Positions 1 through 8,720 of a stretch of 64,000 bases of DNA are shown in pieces (position 1 is the stretch's first letter; each line of letters starts with the position of its first letter). The notes under the pieces are model-generated. The model made no database searches. It saw nothing but the letters and a program-made list of their open reading frames with translations, and had not been told where the DNA came from. Position numbers and translations under genes: made by a program. Source of the DNA: Hymenobacter polaris (GTDB lineage: Bacteria > Bacteroidota > Bacteroidia > Cytophagales > Hymenobacteraceae); the NCBI RefSeq assembly GCF_012927305.1, contig NZ_JABBGH010000001.1:806001-870000 (forward strand). Reading direction: 5' to 3'.

Positions 1-1
1 C

Positions 2-1666
2 GAAATCGAGGTGGTGAAAGACCGGGTGAACACGCTGCCCGAGGCTACCCGCAACTTCGAAAAGATAAAGCTGGCGCCCCCGCCCAAAGCTACCCGCCAG
101 CTCACCTACAGCTACCCCGATTTCCGGCTGCCGGCCGGGCGCCTCAACCCCGTCAGCCAGGTGCTCACCGTAGCGCCCGAAACCCTGGAGCCCCTCACCG
201 GCAACTACGCCAAGCTGGGCGTGGGCAACTACGGCACCGTGTACGGCCGCGCCCACCTGCACTCGACCCGCAACGAGCAGTATAGCTACGGCCTCGACTT
301 GCGCCACCAAAGCTCGGCCAGCGGCCCGGTCGATGGCAAGAACTCGGCCGTGGCCCAAACCAGCGTGGCCGCCACCGGCGAGTACTACCTGGGTCAAGCC
401 GCCTTAGGGGCCAGCCTCGACTACGCCCGCGAGCGCTACCACTTCTACGGCTACGACCCGGCGGTGCAAACCACGCCGCCCGACCCCAGCAACATCCAGC
501 AAACCTTCAACCGCTTCGGCGTGCGCGGCTACGTGCGCAACCACGCGCCCGAGGCCAAATTCACCTACGAGCTGGGCGTGGGCTACAAGTACTGGAAAAA
601 CGACTTTGGCTCGTCGGAAAACAACTTCCTGCTCGATGGCAAAGCTGGCTACGCTTTGGGTGAAAGCAGCCGAATTACTGTGCAGGCGAATGGCTCGTTC
701 ATCACGGAGAAAGAAGATGATGAAACATCCAAATTGTTTCCGGTTTATTTTGCCAATCCTCGTCACCGCAACTTTGTGCAGGTGACGCCCGCCTACGAGT
801 TCAACGCCAAGGAGGGCCTGACTTTGCAGCTAGGTGCCACCCTAGGCTACTCCAACGAGCCGCTGGGCAACGGCAAAAACCCCGATGACGCGGGCAAGGG
901 CGCGGTGTACCCGGCCATTCGGGTGGGCTACAACATCGTACCTGAGAAATTCCAACTATATGCTGGCCTGGGCGGCGCCATCCAGCGCGTCACGCTCTAC
1001 GACCTGACTCAGGAAAACCCTTGGCTTGCTGGGTATAGTAGTCAGCGCGTGGCCGACACGCGCTACGGCCCTAATGCCTACATAGGCTTTACGGCCGCGC
1101 CGGCTAGTGGCCTCTCGCTGGCCGCCCGCGCCAGCTACGGCCGCGCTCGCAATCTGTATTTCTATAATCTTGGAGGAAATAGTTTAGGAGGCTTCTCAGG
1201 TTATGGACTAGTCTACGACTCCACCAACGTGGGTGTGCTGAGTGTGCACGCCGACCTGCTTTACAGCCGCGCCGAGAAGTGGCGCGCCGGCCTCAAGGCC
1301 GACTACAACCACTACGGCCTCGATAAGCTGGCGCACCCCTACGGCCGCCCCGCGCTGGTGAGCACGCTCTACGGCACCTACAACGCCAGCAGCAAGCTGC
1401 TGCTCGGGGCCGACTTCAGCTACTACTCGCCCAACTGGGGCACCAACTACGTGGCGCGCGACGCCGGCTCGGTGTTTCCGCGCGTGCCGCAAGACCAGCA
1501 AACCACCGCCGTCGTAGACCTCAGCCTGCGCGCCGAGTACCGCATTACCCCAAAATTTAGCATCTTTGCCCTTGGAAACAACCTAGCCAACCGCCGCTAC
1601 CAGCGCTTCCTCAACTACCCGGTGAAGGGAATCAACGTCATCGGCGGCGTCGGCTACACGTTTTAG
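2..1666 (+). CDS. TonB-dependent receptor-like outer-membrane beta-barrel protein, 5' end missing
   Basis: The reading frame is open to the left edge (it reads EIEVVKDRVNTLPEA before any start), so this is the C-terminal part of a longer gene. The visible 555 or so residues are a run of alternating aromatic and polar segments typical of outer-membrane barrel strands, ending in GVGYTF, the usual aromatic C-terminus of a barrel. NNLANRRYQRFLNYP near the end resembles the last strands of TonB-dependent receptors. The plug domain is not in view, so the substrate cannot be guessed. The next gene is a cell-envelope HU/SPOR protein on the same strand, 115 nt on, with a hairpin in between. Confidence 0.75.
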   Translation, partial: EIEVVKDRVNTLPEATRNFEKIKLAPPPKATRQLTYSYPDFRLPAGRLNPVSQVLTVAPETLEPLTGNYAKLGVGNYGTVYGRAHLHSTRNEQYSYGLDLRHQSSASGPVDGKNSAVAQTSVAATGEYYLGQAALGASLDYARERYHFYGYDPAVQTTPPDPSNIQQTFNRFGVRGYVRNHAPEAKFTYELGVGYKYWKNDFGSSENNFLLDGKAGYALGESSRITVQANGSFITEKEDDETSKLFPVYFANPRHRNFVQVTPAYEFNAKEGLTLQLGATLGYSNEPLGNGKNPDDAGKGAVYPAIRVGYNIVPEKFQLYAGLGGAIQRVTLYDLTQENPWLAGYSSQRVADTRYGPNAYIGFTAAPASGLSLAARASYGRARNLYFYNLGGNSLGGFSGYGLVYDSTNVGVLSVHADLLYSRAEKWRAGLKADYNHYGLDKLAHPYGRPALVSTLYGTYNASSKLLLGADFSYYSPNWGTNYVARDAGSVFPRVPQDQQTTAVVDLSLRAEYRITPKFSIFALGNNLANRRYQRFLNYPVKGINVIGGVGYTF

Positions 1667-1692
1667 TGACTAGTGACCAGTGACTAACGACT

Positions 1693-1726
1693 AGTGGTGC
1701 GCGGCTCTATTGCGGAGCCGCGCCAC
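1693..1726. terminator. GC hairpin after the receptor gene
   Basis: AGTGG..GCGCGGCTC pairs with GAGCCGCGCCACT around a seven-base loop, 26 nt after the receptor stop. No long T run follows. It is flanked on both sides by TAGTCACTAGTCAC-type words (1668-1690 and 1746-1777) that are themselves complementary, so the whole gap can fold as one nested structure. It may be a terminator or an mRNA-stability hairpin. Confidence 0.45.
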
Positions 1727-1781
1727 TAAGTTGGAGCTACTGCCCATTAGTCACTAGTCACTACCAACTAGTCACTGAAAA

Positions 1782-3131
1782 ATGAATCTTGCCGACCACC
1801 TACGCCCCTTGCTCCGCGACCACGATTGCGTGATAATTCCGGACTTTGGGGGGCTGGTGGTGGAGTACACCCCGGCGCAGGTGCGCCCCGCCGGCCGGCA
1901 CCTGCTGTTTCCGCCCACCCGCCAAGTAGCGTTCAACCAAGCTCTTACTCGTAACGACGGCCTGCTGGTAGATGCCCTGCGCCAGCATCTGGGCCTAGGC
2001 GCCCCCGAGGCCCGCGAGGCCGTGCGCCAAGCTGTGGCCACCCTGCACCAGCAGCTGCGCACCGAGCAGCGCACCGAGCTGCCGGGCATTGGCGTGTTTC
2101 GGCAGCTGCCGGGCCGCGGCTTGCAGTTCGACTACACCGGCACCGATAATTTATTGCCCGCCGCCTACGGCCTGCCCGAACTGACGGCCCACCCCGTGCG
2201 CACCCTCGACGCCCGCGCGGCCCGCGAGCAGCAGGCCCAGCTGGTGCCGCGCCTGCGCTCGGCGGGCCGGCAGGTGCGCTGGGCCCGCCTGGTGCCGGGC
2301 GCCGCCATCGGCCTGCTGGCTGGCGTGGCCGTGGCTACCGTGTACTTATTGGGCCTGCACCCCGACGCGGCTCCCGTGGCGCTGCGCAGCTACCTGCCGC
2401 GCTTCGACCAAGTTGCTAGCCGGCCCGCGCCGCAACAGGCTACCCTAGGGCAGCCTAGCTTCGCCCCGGTGCCCACCGTGCGCCCCGGCGCCAACACCGA
2501 GCCGGTCACCGAGCTGCTGCCCGCGGCCTCAACCGCCACCCCGGCATCAGCGGCCAACTCAACTGCCCCCGGCGAGGCGGCGACTACCGCCGCCGCTACC
2601 GTTCCGGCCGCTGCCACTGCCGAGACTGCTTGGGAAGCTTCGGCGCCCGCTACCACAGCAGTACCGGCTACCGCGACCAAGCAGCCGGCTGCCACGCTAG
2701 CGCCCGCAGTAACCAAGCCGCTGGCCGCAGCACCTGCGGCTAGCCCGGCCGCGGCACCCGCGGAAGCCCCGGCTGCCAAGCCGCTGGTCAAGGTGGCTGC
2801 AGCGAAGGCTTTGGCCAGCCCAGCCCGCCCCGGCACCGCCCAGGCGCTGGCCGCCGCCCATGCCCTAGGGGCTACTACCACAATTAAACGGCGCACCGGG
2901 CGTTTCTACGTGGTGGTGGCCGCCTACGACGACCTGGCCCACGCCGAAGAAGGCCGCCGCCGCCTGGCCAAAGCCGGCCGCCCCGCCAAGATTATTTTTC
3001 CCTACTTCGGCACCCGGCACTACCGCCTCTCGGCCGCCGACTTTCCCGATAAAGCCACGGCCAGCTACACCGCCGCCAAGCTGCGCCACAATCCCAATTT
3101 CGACAAAGCTTCTTCCGTATTGCCCTACTAG
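1782..3131 (+). CDS. CCDC81-type HU domain protein with C-terminal SPOR domain
   Basis: The protein has 449 residues. Residues 1-135 match the paired bacterial CCDC81-like HU domains (IIPDFGGLVVEY, then a second alpha/beta unit with LPGIGVFRQL). One transmembrane segment follows at about 169-191 (AAIGLLAGVAVATVYLLGL). Then comes a long Ala/Pro/Thr-rich linker (about 195-365) and a SPOR domain at about 372-440 (RFYVVVAAYDDLAHA...). SPOR domains bind glycan strands stripped of peptides, so the likely layout is a cytoplasmic HU part and a periplasmic peptidoglycan-binding end. This architecture is characteristic of Bacteroidota. The molecular role of the HU part is not established. Confidence 0.85.
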   Translation: MNLADHLRPLLRDHDCVIIPDFGGLVVEYTPAQVRPAGRHLLFPPTRQVAFNQALTRNDGLLVDALRQHLGLGAPEAREAVRQAVATLHQQLRTEQRTELPGIGVFRQLPGRGLQFDYTGTDNLLPAAYGLPELTAHPVRTLDARAAREQQAQLVPRLRSAGRQVRWARLVPGAAIGLLAGVAVATVYLLGLHPDAAPVALRSYLPRFDQVASRPAPQQATLGQPSFAPVPTVRPGANTEPVTELLPAASTATPASAANSTAPGEAATTAAATVPAAATAETAWEASAPATTAVPATATKQPAATLAPAVTKPLAAAPAASPAAAPAEAPAAKPLVKVAAAKALASPARPGTAQALAAAHALGATTTIKRRTGRFYVVVAAYDDLAHAEEGRRRLAKAGRPAKIIFPYFGTRHYRLSAADFPDKATASYTAAKLRHNPNFDKASSVLPY

Positions 3132-3320
3132 CTGCTGCGCGGTTTATCGCCAGCTGTTTAATAAGTCCTTGCTAAATACTAATTTAGCCTTGGCTTAATG
3201 AAGTAGTAGCTTAGTCGCCAGGCGGCGGCTGGAAGTTAGCCTCTGCGTTTGATTGCGCTGCCGGCCACTACTTGGCCGCGCGCTTGTTGCCTCGCTCTTC
3301 GTCTCGTTTTCCCCGCATTA

Positions 3321-4028
3321 ATGTCCGTTCTTTTGCTGCAAGCCGCCCCGGCGCTCACCCCGGCGGTTACCGATACGGCCGCCGCCCGCGCCACTGCCCT
3401 GGCCAATGCCGCCCCCGGTCTCTCCTTGGTCGACTTGATTGGAAAAGGGGGGTGGATAATGCTCCCGCTCTTTATCCTGCTCTTTATCGCGCTCTACATT
3501 ATGATTGAGCGCTACCTCACCATTCGCAAGGCCGGGGGGCAGCCCGAATCGTTTATGCAGGGCATCCGGGCCCTCATGGTGAAGGGCGACTTGCAGGGCG
3601 CCAAGCTCTACTGCGCCCAGCACCCCTCGCCGCTGGCCCGCATGGTGGAGAAGGGCCTGCGCCGCATCGGCCTACCCATCACCGAGATTGAGGCCAGCGT
3701 CGAGAACGTGGGCAAGATTGAGATTGCCCGCCTCGAAAAGAACATCAGCATCCTGGGCATCATCGCCGGCATCGCGCCCATGCTGGGCTTCGTGGGTACT
3801 ATCATCGGGGTGATCAAAATTTTCTACGCCATTTCGAGCAGCGGCGAATTTGGCATTACCCAGATTGCCGGCGGCCTCTACACCAAGATGGTGACCTCGG
3901 CGGCGGGACTTATCGTAGGTATTATTGCCCACATCGGCTACAACTGGCTCAGCATCTTGGTTGAGCGCATGGTGTTCCGCATGGAAAACTCGGCCATTGA
4001 GTTCATGGACATCTTGCAGGATAATTAG
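3321..4028 (+). CDS. exbB: MotA/TolQ/ExbB proton channel family protein
   Basis: Proton-channel subunit of the inner-membrane motor that energises TonB-dependent transport. The ATG at 3321 gives 235 residues. The frame stays open upstream to a TTG at 3249, but that extension is not needed and reads poorly. It has three hydrophobic segments: IMLPLFILLFIALYIMIERYL, then ISILGIIAGIAPMLGFVGTIIGVIKIF, then a third around LIVGIIAHIGYNWL. The GFVGTIIGVI stretch is the conserved TolQ/ExbB core. It is followed by exbD and tonB on the same strand, so the three form one unit. An imperfect inverted repeat fills the gap to exbD. Confidence 0.9.
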   Translation: MSVLLLQAAPALTPAVTDTAAARATALANAAPGLSLVDLIGKGGWIMLPLFILLFIALYIMIERYLTIRKAGGQPESFMQGIRALMVKGDLQGAKLYCAQHPSPLARMVEKGLRRIGLPITEIEASVENVGKIEIARLEKNISILGIIAGIAPMLGFVGTIIGVIKIFYAISSSGEFGITQIAGGLYTKMVTSAAGLIVGIIAHIGYNWLSILVERMVFRMENSAIEFMDILQDN

Positions 4029-4032
4029 TTTT

Positions 4033-4139
4033 AAATGTGGAAATGTGGGAGATGAAAAAATGTAAAAAATGGGCTAGGTGCTACAGCGTGCACTAAGTAC
4101 TCATTCTTTGCATCTCTCACATTTTCAAATTTCCACATT
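4033..4139. repeat. Imperfect inverted repeat between exbB and exbD
   Basis: AATGTGGAAATGTGGGAGATG at the left is roughly complementary to CATCTCTCACATTTTC and AAATTTCCACATT at the right. The repeat is AT-rich, unlike the flanking genes, and fills nearly the whole gap. It may act as an mRNA processing or stability structure between the two cistrons. Confidence 0.55.
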
Positions 4140-4146
4140 CAACAAC

Positions 4147-4554
4147 GTGAACCTCTCGCGCCGCCGTCATTCCAGCTCGCACGTCGAAACCAGCTCGATG
4201 AACGACATCATGTTTTTCCTGATGCTGTTCTTCCTGATTGTGTCCACGATGGTGAACCCCAACGTCATCAAGCTGCTGCTGCCCAACGCCAAGAGCACTA
4301 AGCAGGTGATGAAGCAGCCCATTACGGTGAGCATTAACGCCGCCGGCGAGTACTTCGTGAACAAGAAGCCGGTGACCTCAACCACCCTCGAGCCCGAGCT
4401 GAAAGCGCTCATTCAGCAGGAAAACCTGGACTTGCCCACCGTCGTGCTGCGCGTCGATAACTCGCTGAACGTGCAGAAGCTGGTGGATGTGCTGGAAATT
4501 GGCAACCGCCTGAAAATCCGCATGGTCATGGCCACCCAGGCACAGCAAGGGTAA
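4147..4554 (+). CDS. exbD: Biopolymer transport protein ExbD/TolR
   Basis: Single-span partner of ExbB. I chose the GTG at 4147 because it gives MNLSRRRHSSSHVETSSMND, the usual start of Bacteroidota ExbD proteins. The upstream extension to 4078 is only read-through of the inverted repeat. The protein has 135 residues: a short cytoplasmic end with the conserved Asp (SSMNDIMFFLMLFFLIV), one membrane segment, then a periplasmic domain with the usual alternation of strands and helices (PITVSINAAGEYFVN, VVLRVDNSL). The Asp at the head of the membrane segment is the proton-coupling residue in this family. Confidence 0.9.
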   Translation: MNLSRRRHSSSHVETSSMNDIMFFLMLFFLIVSTMVNPNVIKLLLPNAKSTKQVMKQPITVSINAAGEYFVNKKPVTSTTLEPELKALIQQENLDLPTVVLRVDNSLNVQKLVDVLEIGNRLKIRMVMATQAQQG

Positions 4555-4650
4555 ATTATGAAGTAGAAATTATGAGTTATGAATTGGGTTTGAAACAATT
4601 CATATTTTCTGAATTCATAATTTTAAGTTCATACTTCATAACTCCAAAAG

Positions 4651-5568
4651 ATGGCCCTGGATTATCCCGAAGAGCACCGGCGCGAGGCACTGCTTATCAC
4701 CACCGCGATAATGCTACTGCTGGGGCTGCTGTGCTTTTTCCTGCGTTTCAACGGCCCCAACCCACCCCTCGAGCTGATGGGCGGCGACGGCGTGGAGCTG
4801 AACTACGGCCTTGACGAGGCCGGCGGGGGCGACGTGCAAACGATGGCTACCGCCAACGCCTCCCGCAGCCGCGAGGACTCGCGCCCGCCCGCCGCCGCCC
4901 GGCCCACGCCCCAGCCCGCGCAGCCGCGCACCGTGGCCACGCCCCCGCCGCCCGCCGAGCAAGCCAAGGTGATTACCAGCGACGCTGAGGAGGCGGGCGC
5001 CACCGCGCCGCCCGTAGCCAAGCCCAGCCCCAAAGCCGCCCAGCCCGCCCCCGAAACGCCGCCCGCGTCTACCCCTAGGCCCCGCGAGCAGCCCCGCACC
5101 CTGTACACGCCCAAGGGCAGCGCCACCGGCACGCCCGGCGGCAACGGCGTGGCCGGCACCAGCAACAACCCCACTGGCAACAGCAACGGCGACCACCCCG
5201 GCACCGTGGGCGACCAGGGCGACCCTAGGGGCTCGCTCAACGCCAAGGCCCTGTACGGCGAGCCGGGCAGCGGCGGCAGCGGCTCGCGCGCCGGCAGCGG
5301 CGGCGGCAGCGGCCTCGAAATGAGCGGCTGGGCCATCGACAACGTGCCGGACATTCCCAAAATCGACGACAACCCCGGCGTGGCCCGCTTTAAAATCGTG
5401 ATTAACAACGATGGCGAGGTGGTATCGGTCACCCGGGTGTCGGGTAGCATCTCGCCCGAGCAGGCCCAGGCCGTGCGCAACGCGCTGCAGAACGCCTCCT
5501 TCCGCAATATCAACGGCAAAGACGGCGGGGCCACTGGCTACTACAATTTCCGGTATTCGGTGCGCTAA
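4651..5568 (+). CDS. tonB: TonB-family energy transducer
   Basis: The protein has 305 residues: a short cytoplasmic start, one membrane anchor at about 15-33 (LLITTAIMLLLGLLCFFL), a long Pro/Ala-rich and then Gly/Ser/Asn-rich periplasmic linker (about 75-225), and a compact C-terminal domain (about 225-305) with GVARFKIVINNDGEVVSVTR and ending YYNFRYSVR. That order, and its place after exbB and exbD, supports a TonB-like energy transducer. The C-terminal domain resembles the TonB/TolA fold only loosely, so TolA-like use is possible. The gap to exbD holds another AT-rich imperfect inverted repeat (about 4555-4648). Confidence 0.8.
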   Translation: MALDYPEEHRREALLITTAIMLLLGLLCFFLRFNGPNPPLELMGGDGVELNYGLDEAGGGDVQTMATANASRSREDSRPPAAARPTPQPAQPRTVATPPPPAEQAKVITSDAEEAGATAPPVAKPSPKAAQPAPETPPASTPRPREQPRTLYTPKGSATGTPGGNGVAGTSNNPTGNSNGDHPGTVGDQGDPRGSLNAKALYGEPGSGGSGSRAGSGGGSGLEMSGWAIDNVPDIPKIDDNPGVARFKIVINNDGEVVSVTRVSGSISPEQAQAVRNALQNASFRNINGKDGGATGYYNFRYSVR

Positions 5569-5599
5569 GTATACGCTAGTAGAAGGTGCAAACCATGAA

Positions 5600-5682
5600 C
5601 GTCATGCTGAGCTTGCCGAAGCATCTCTCCCGCGCCCCTAGGGGTTGTTCGGTAGAGATGCTTCGACAAGCTCAGCATGACG
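5600..5682. repeat. REP-like palindrome between tonB and folC
   Basis: Arms 5600-5628 and 5654-5682 are complementary over 29 bases with one mismatch and carry the GCTGAGCTTGnCGAAGCATC core found again at 9502-9610 and, with changed inner bases, at 54349-54446 and 56539-56649. The right arm is followed by TTTTT, so it may also terminate transcription after tonB. The loop contains a CCCTAGGG. Confidence 0.8.
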
Positions 5683-5725
5683 TTTTTAATCATTGTCGAT
5701 ATTAATTGAGCAACTAATAAACACG

Positions 5726-7051
5726 ATGAATTACTCTGAAACTCTGGCCTGGCTGTACGCGCAACTGCCCATGTACCAGCGGGTAGGAGCAGCGGGCTTC
5801 AAGAAAGGCTTGGGCAACACCGAGGCGCTGGCCGAAGCCCTAGGGCACCCCGAGCGGCGGTTTCGCAGCGTGCACGTGGCGGGCACCAACGGCAAGGGCA
5901 GCAGCTCGCATATGCTGGCGGCGGTGCTGCAAAGCGCGGGCTACAAGGTGGGTCTCTATACCTCGCCGCACCTGCGCGAGTTCACCGAGCGCATCCGCGT
6001 GAACGGGCAGGAGCTGGCGCCCGACTACCTGGTGCGCTGGGTGGCCGAGCACCGCGACTTGTTCGACACCATTCAGCCGTCGTTTTTTGAGATGTGCGTG
6101 GCCTTAGCCTTCGACTACTTCGCCGCCGAGCAGGTCGACGTGGCCGTGGTGGAAGTGGGCCTAGGCGGGCGGCTGGATTCAACGAACATCATCACCCCGC
6201 TGGTGTCGCTCATCACCAACATCAGCTACGACCACCAGGCGATGCTGGGCGACACGCTGCCCGAAATCGCGGGTGAGAAAGCCGGCATCATCAAGCCCGG
6301 CGTCCAGGTGGTGGTCAGCCAGAGCCAGCCCGAGGTAGCCGACGTGTTCAAGGCCAAGGCTCAGCAGCAGGGTAGTCCGCTCTGGTTTGCCGACCAGACC
6401 TGGGAGGCTCGGCTGGCCGCCAGCCAGCCCGACCCGGCCCTGACCGGCGCGGCCAGCCAGGTGGTGGACATCACCCGGGAGTACCGGCCTTGGCTGCGCG
6501 ACGTGACCCTAGGCCTGCCCGGCGACTACCAGCGCCTGAACCTGCCCGGCGTACTGGCCGTGCTGGAAGCCCTGGGGCCGCTGGGCCTGCCCGTGCCCGA
6601 GGCCGCCCTGCGCCAGGGCTTGGCCGAGGTGACGCGCCTGACCGGCCTGCGCGGGCGCTGGAGCGTGCTGGGCCACCGCCCGCTGGTAGTGGCCGACACG
6701 GCCCATAACGAGGGCGGCCTGCGCCTGGTGCTGGCGCAGCTGGCGCGGGTGCCGCACCGCGCGCTGCACCTGGTGCTGGGCACCGTCAACGACAAGGACG
6801 TGGGCACTGTGCTGGCGCTGCTGCCCCAGACGGCCACCTACTACTTCTGCCAGGCCGACATCCCCAGGGCCCTGCCGGCCGACGAGCTGGCCGCGCGGGC
6901 GGCCGCGGTGGGGCTGGTGGGCCGGGCCTACGGGCCGGTGGCGGCGGCCGTGGCGGCGGCCCGCGCGGCGGCCGGCCCCGAAGACCTGGTATTTATTGGG
7001 GGCAGCACCTTCGTGGTGGCCGAGGTGGCCGAGCTGTACGAAACCCCCTAG
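5726..7051 (+). CDS. folC: Bifunctional folylpolyglutamate synthase / dihydrofolate synthase
   Basis: ATP-dependent ligase that adds glutamate to dihydropteroate and to folates. The ATG at 5726 gives 441 residues and MNYSETLAWLYAQLPM, a typical FolC start in this phylum; the frame is open upstream to 5693. The Mur-ligase-type ATP-binding loop is GTNGKGSS at 53-60, followed by YTSPHLREFTERI (substrate loop) and GLGGRLDSTN with the metal-binding region. NISYDHQAMLGDT and EKAGIIKPG are further family motifs. The gene ends in a TAG embedded in CCCTAGGG. Confidence 0.93.
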   Translation: MNYSETLAWLYAQLPMYQRVGAAGFKKGLGNTEALAEALGHPERRFRSVHVAGTNGKGSSSHMLAAVLQSAGYKVGLYTSPHLREFTERIRVNGQELAPDYLVRWVAEHRDLFDTIQPSFFEMCVALAFDYFAAEQVDVAVVEVGLGGRLDSTNIITPLVSLITNISYDHQAMLGDTLPEIAGEKAGIIKPGVQVVVSQSQPEVADVFKAKAQQQGSPLWFADQTWEARLAASQPDPALTGAASQVVDITREYRPWLRDVTLGLPGDYQRLNLPGVLAVLEALGPLGLPVPEAALRQGLAEVTRLTGLRGRWSVLGHRPLVVADTAHNEGGLRLVLAQLARVPHRALHLVLGTVNDKDVGTVLALLPQTATYYFCQADIPRALPADELAARAAAVGLVGRAYGPVAAAVAAARAAAGPEDLVFIGGSTFVVAEVAELYETP

Positions 7052-7153
7052 GGCCGCTGGCGGCGGGCGCAGGGCTATAGTGAGCAGGTTGGATAGGCCC
7101 GGCCGGGGTTGACTAAGGCTACTTCAGGCCCTAGGCAACCCCGGCCGGGCGGC

Positions 7154-7161
7154 TACTTTTG
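7154..7161 (+). promoter_or_regulatory. TACTTTTG, -7-type promoter element
   Basis: TACTTTTG matches the Bacteroidota -7 consensus TAnnTTTG and lies 23 nt before the channel gene. I see no TTG at the expected distance upstream, so only the -7 half is supported. The sequence upstream (CCCGGCCGGG words) forms a GC-rich inverted repeat with 7096-7105. Confidence 0.45.
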
Positions 7162-7184
7162 CGGCCTCACCTGCCCGCTGCCCA

Positions 7185-7907
7185 TTGCTGCCCCTCGCCG
7201 ATACCAGCTTTCTGCACCGCTACGCCCCTAGGCTGGCGCGCCACCACTACAAGCTGCTGCTGGTCAGCCTGCTGGCGCTGGTGTTGGGCTCTGGCTTCGC
7301 GCCAGCCAGTGCCGACCCGCTCCTGTTTACGGCGCTGGTGCTGCAAAATATGGTGGTGGGCGTGCTGGTATTTTCGGCCCGGCGGCGCTGGCTACTGCTG
7401 CTGTGCCTGCTGGCGGCGGCGGCCCTCGAGGCGGGCGTGCAGGTGTGGGGCTGGGCGGCGCTGCGCAGCCTCACGGGTTTGGCCTACAGCGTGTTCTGCC
7501 TGGTTATCACCCTGCAGATTTTTCGCAAGCTGCTCTCGGCTGGCCGCGTGACGGCCGAGTTGCTGGCGGCCAGCATGTGCGGCTTCGTGCTGCTGGGCAT
7601 GGTGGGCATGTTTCTGTTTATCGCCATCACCTTCTTTCAGGCCGACGCGTTTGCGGGGGTGCCGGTGGGGCCTACCAGCGTGCAGGCCCTCAACTACTTC
7701 AGCTTCACCACGCTGCTCACCGTGGGCTTCGGCGACATCGTGCCCCTCACCAACGTGGCGCGCAAGGCGACCGTGCTGCTGGGCCTGGCCGGGCACTTCT
7801 ACGACGTGTTTGTGGTGGGCGTGGTGGTAGGCAAGTACGTGAGCCGCAGCGTGGAGGCCGCTCAAAACGAAGCGGCCCCGCCCGCAGCGGCGCAAGACAA
7901 GGCCTAG
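7185..7907 (+). CDS. Potassium-channel-like ion transport protein
   Basis: The protein has 240 residues. It shows about five hydrophobic segments (for example YKLLLVSLLALVLGSGF, LLLLCLLAAAALEAGV, GFVLLGMVGMFLFIAITFF), then a re-entrant pore loop and final helix. The pore loop reads SFTTLLTVGFGDIVPLTN. TVGFGD is a potassium-channel selectivity filter and SFTTLLTVGFGD is the usual context of two-helix pore domains. It probably forms a tetrameric inner-membrane cation channel. The start is a TTG at 7185; no better start is visible, so the true N-terminus is uncertain. The gene ends in a TAG inside GCCTAGGC. Confidence 0.8.
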   Translation: MLPLADTSFLHRYAPRLARHHYKLLLVSLLALVLGSGFAPASADPLLFTALVLQNMVVGVLVFSARRRWLLLLCLLAAAALEAGVQVWGWAALRSLTGLAYSVFCLVITLQIFRKLLSAGRVTAELLAASMCGFVLLGMVGMFLFIAITFFQADAFAGVPVGPTSVQALNYFSFTTLLTVGFGDIVPLTNVARKATVLLGLAGHFYDVFVVGVVVGKYVSRSVEAAQNEAAPPAAAQDKA

Positions 7908-7910
7908 GCG

Positions 7911-7918
7911 TAGCTTTG
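7911..7918 (+). promoter_or_regulatory. TAGCTTTG, -7-type promoter element before trmB
   Basis: TAGCTTTG fits TAnnTTTG and lies 34 nt before the trmB GTG, directly after the stop of the channel gene. No clear TTG element is present at about 21 nt upstream, so this is a half-supported promoter. Confidence 0.4.
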
Positions 7919-7952
7919 CGGCCCGTTTTTGCAATAAATTCCCCCGCCCGCC

Positions 7953-8618
7953 GTGCCCCGCATCAAGCTCCAGCGCTTTGCCGAGAATGCCACCCGCCCC
8001 GACATTGTGGAGCCGGGCAAACCCACCTTCGGCCAATTGGCCGGCCGCTGGCGCCCCGAGTTTTTTGGCAACGACCACCCGCTGGTGCTGGAAGTGGGCT
8101 GCGGCAAGGGCGAGTACACGGTGGGCCTGGCCCAGCTTCATCCCGAGCAGAATTTCCTGGGCCTCGACATCAAGGGCGAGCGCATTTGGCGGGGCAGCAC
8201 CCGCGCCGAGGCCCTGGGGCTGCGCAACGCGGGCTTCGTGCGCCTGCTGGCCCACCAGCTGGCCGCGCACTTTGCCCCCGGCGAGCTAAGTGAAATCTGG
8301 ATAACCTTCCCCGACCCGCGCCCCCGCGACCGCGACATCAAGCGCCGCCTCACCGCCCCGCGCTTCCTCGACCTTTACCAGGCGCTGCTGGCGCCCGGCG
8401 GCGTGGCCCAGCTCAAAACCGACAGCGCGGGCCTGTTCGACTACACGCTGGAGGTGCTGGCCACCCGGCCCGGCGCCGCCATTGAGGTAGCCACCCGCGA
8501 CCTGTACGCCGAAACCGACCCCGCCTTCGCCGCCGCCCAGGCCATTCAGACGCATTTCGAAGGTAAGTACCGGGCCCAGGGCGTGCCCATCAAGTACGTG
8601 CGCTTCCGGTTGGGGTAG
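7953..8618 (+). CDS. trmB: tRNA (guanine-N7-)-methyltransferase
   Basis: Transfers methyl from S-adenosylmethionine to N7 of G46 in tRNA. It has 221 residues and starts with GTG. The SAM site is VLEVGCGKGEYTV, followed by FLGLDIKGERIW and the catalytic/tRNA-binding region EIWITFPDPRPRDRDIKRRL, a variant of the family's FPDPWPKKRHHKRR. ATRDLYAE near the C-terminus is also typical. The gene converges on the TrpF-like gene, with a shared palindrome between them. Confidence 0.92.
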   Translation: MPRIKLQRFAENATRPDIVEPGKPTFGQLAGRWRPEFFGNDHPLVLEVGCGKGEYTVGLAQLHPEQNFLGLDIKGERIWRGSTRAEALGLRNAGFVRLLAHQLAAHFAPGELSEIWITFPDPRPRDRDIKRRLTAPRFLDLYQALLAPGGVAQLKTDSAGLFDYTLEVLATRPGAAIEVATRDLYAETDPAFAAAQAIQTHFEGKYRAQGVPIKYVRFRLG

Positions 8619-8631
8619 TCAGTTAGCAGCC

Positions 8632-8707
8632 ATCAAGTAGCAGTAGGCTTTAGGTGGCAGGCATTTGTCATGGCGAGCCTACTGCCTAAAGCCTACTGCT
8701 ACTTGAT
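8632..8707. repeat. Perfect 23-bp inverted repeat between convergent trmB and trpF-like genes
   Basis: Arms 8632-8654 and 8685-8707 are exact reverse complements (ATCAAGTAGCAGTAGGCTTT... and its complement), with a 30-nt spacer that can pair partly as well. It sits between two convergent genes and may act as a two-way terminator, although no T run follows. The sequence is unrelated to the other palindromes in the window. Confidence 0.75.
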
Positions 8708-8720
8708 ACTCGGTAATTCC

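Noticed and set aside
3249..3320. Upstream TTG start for exbB
   Set aside because: The extension adds a Cys/Arg-rich stretch not expected in the family; the ATG at 3321 gives a normal protein.
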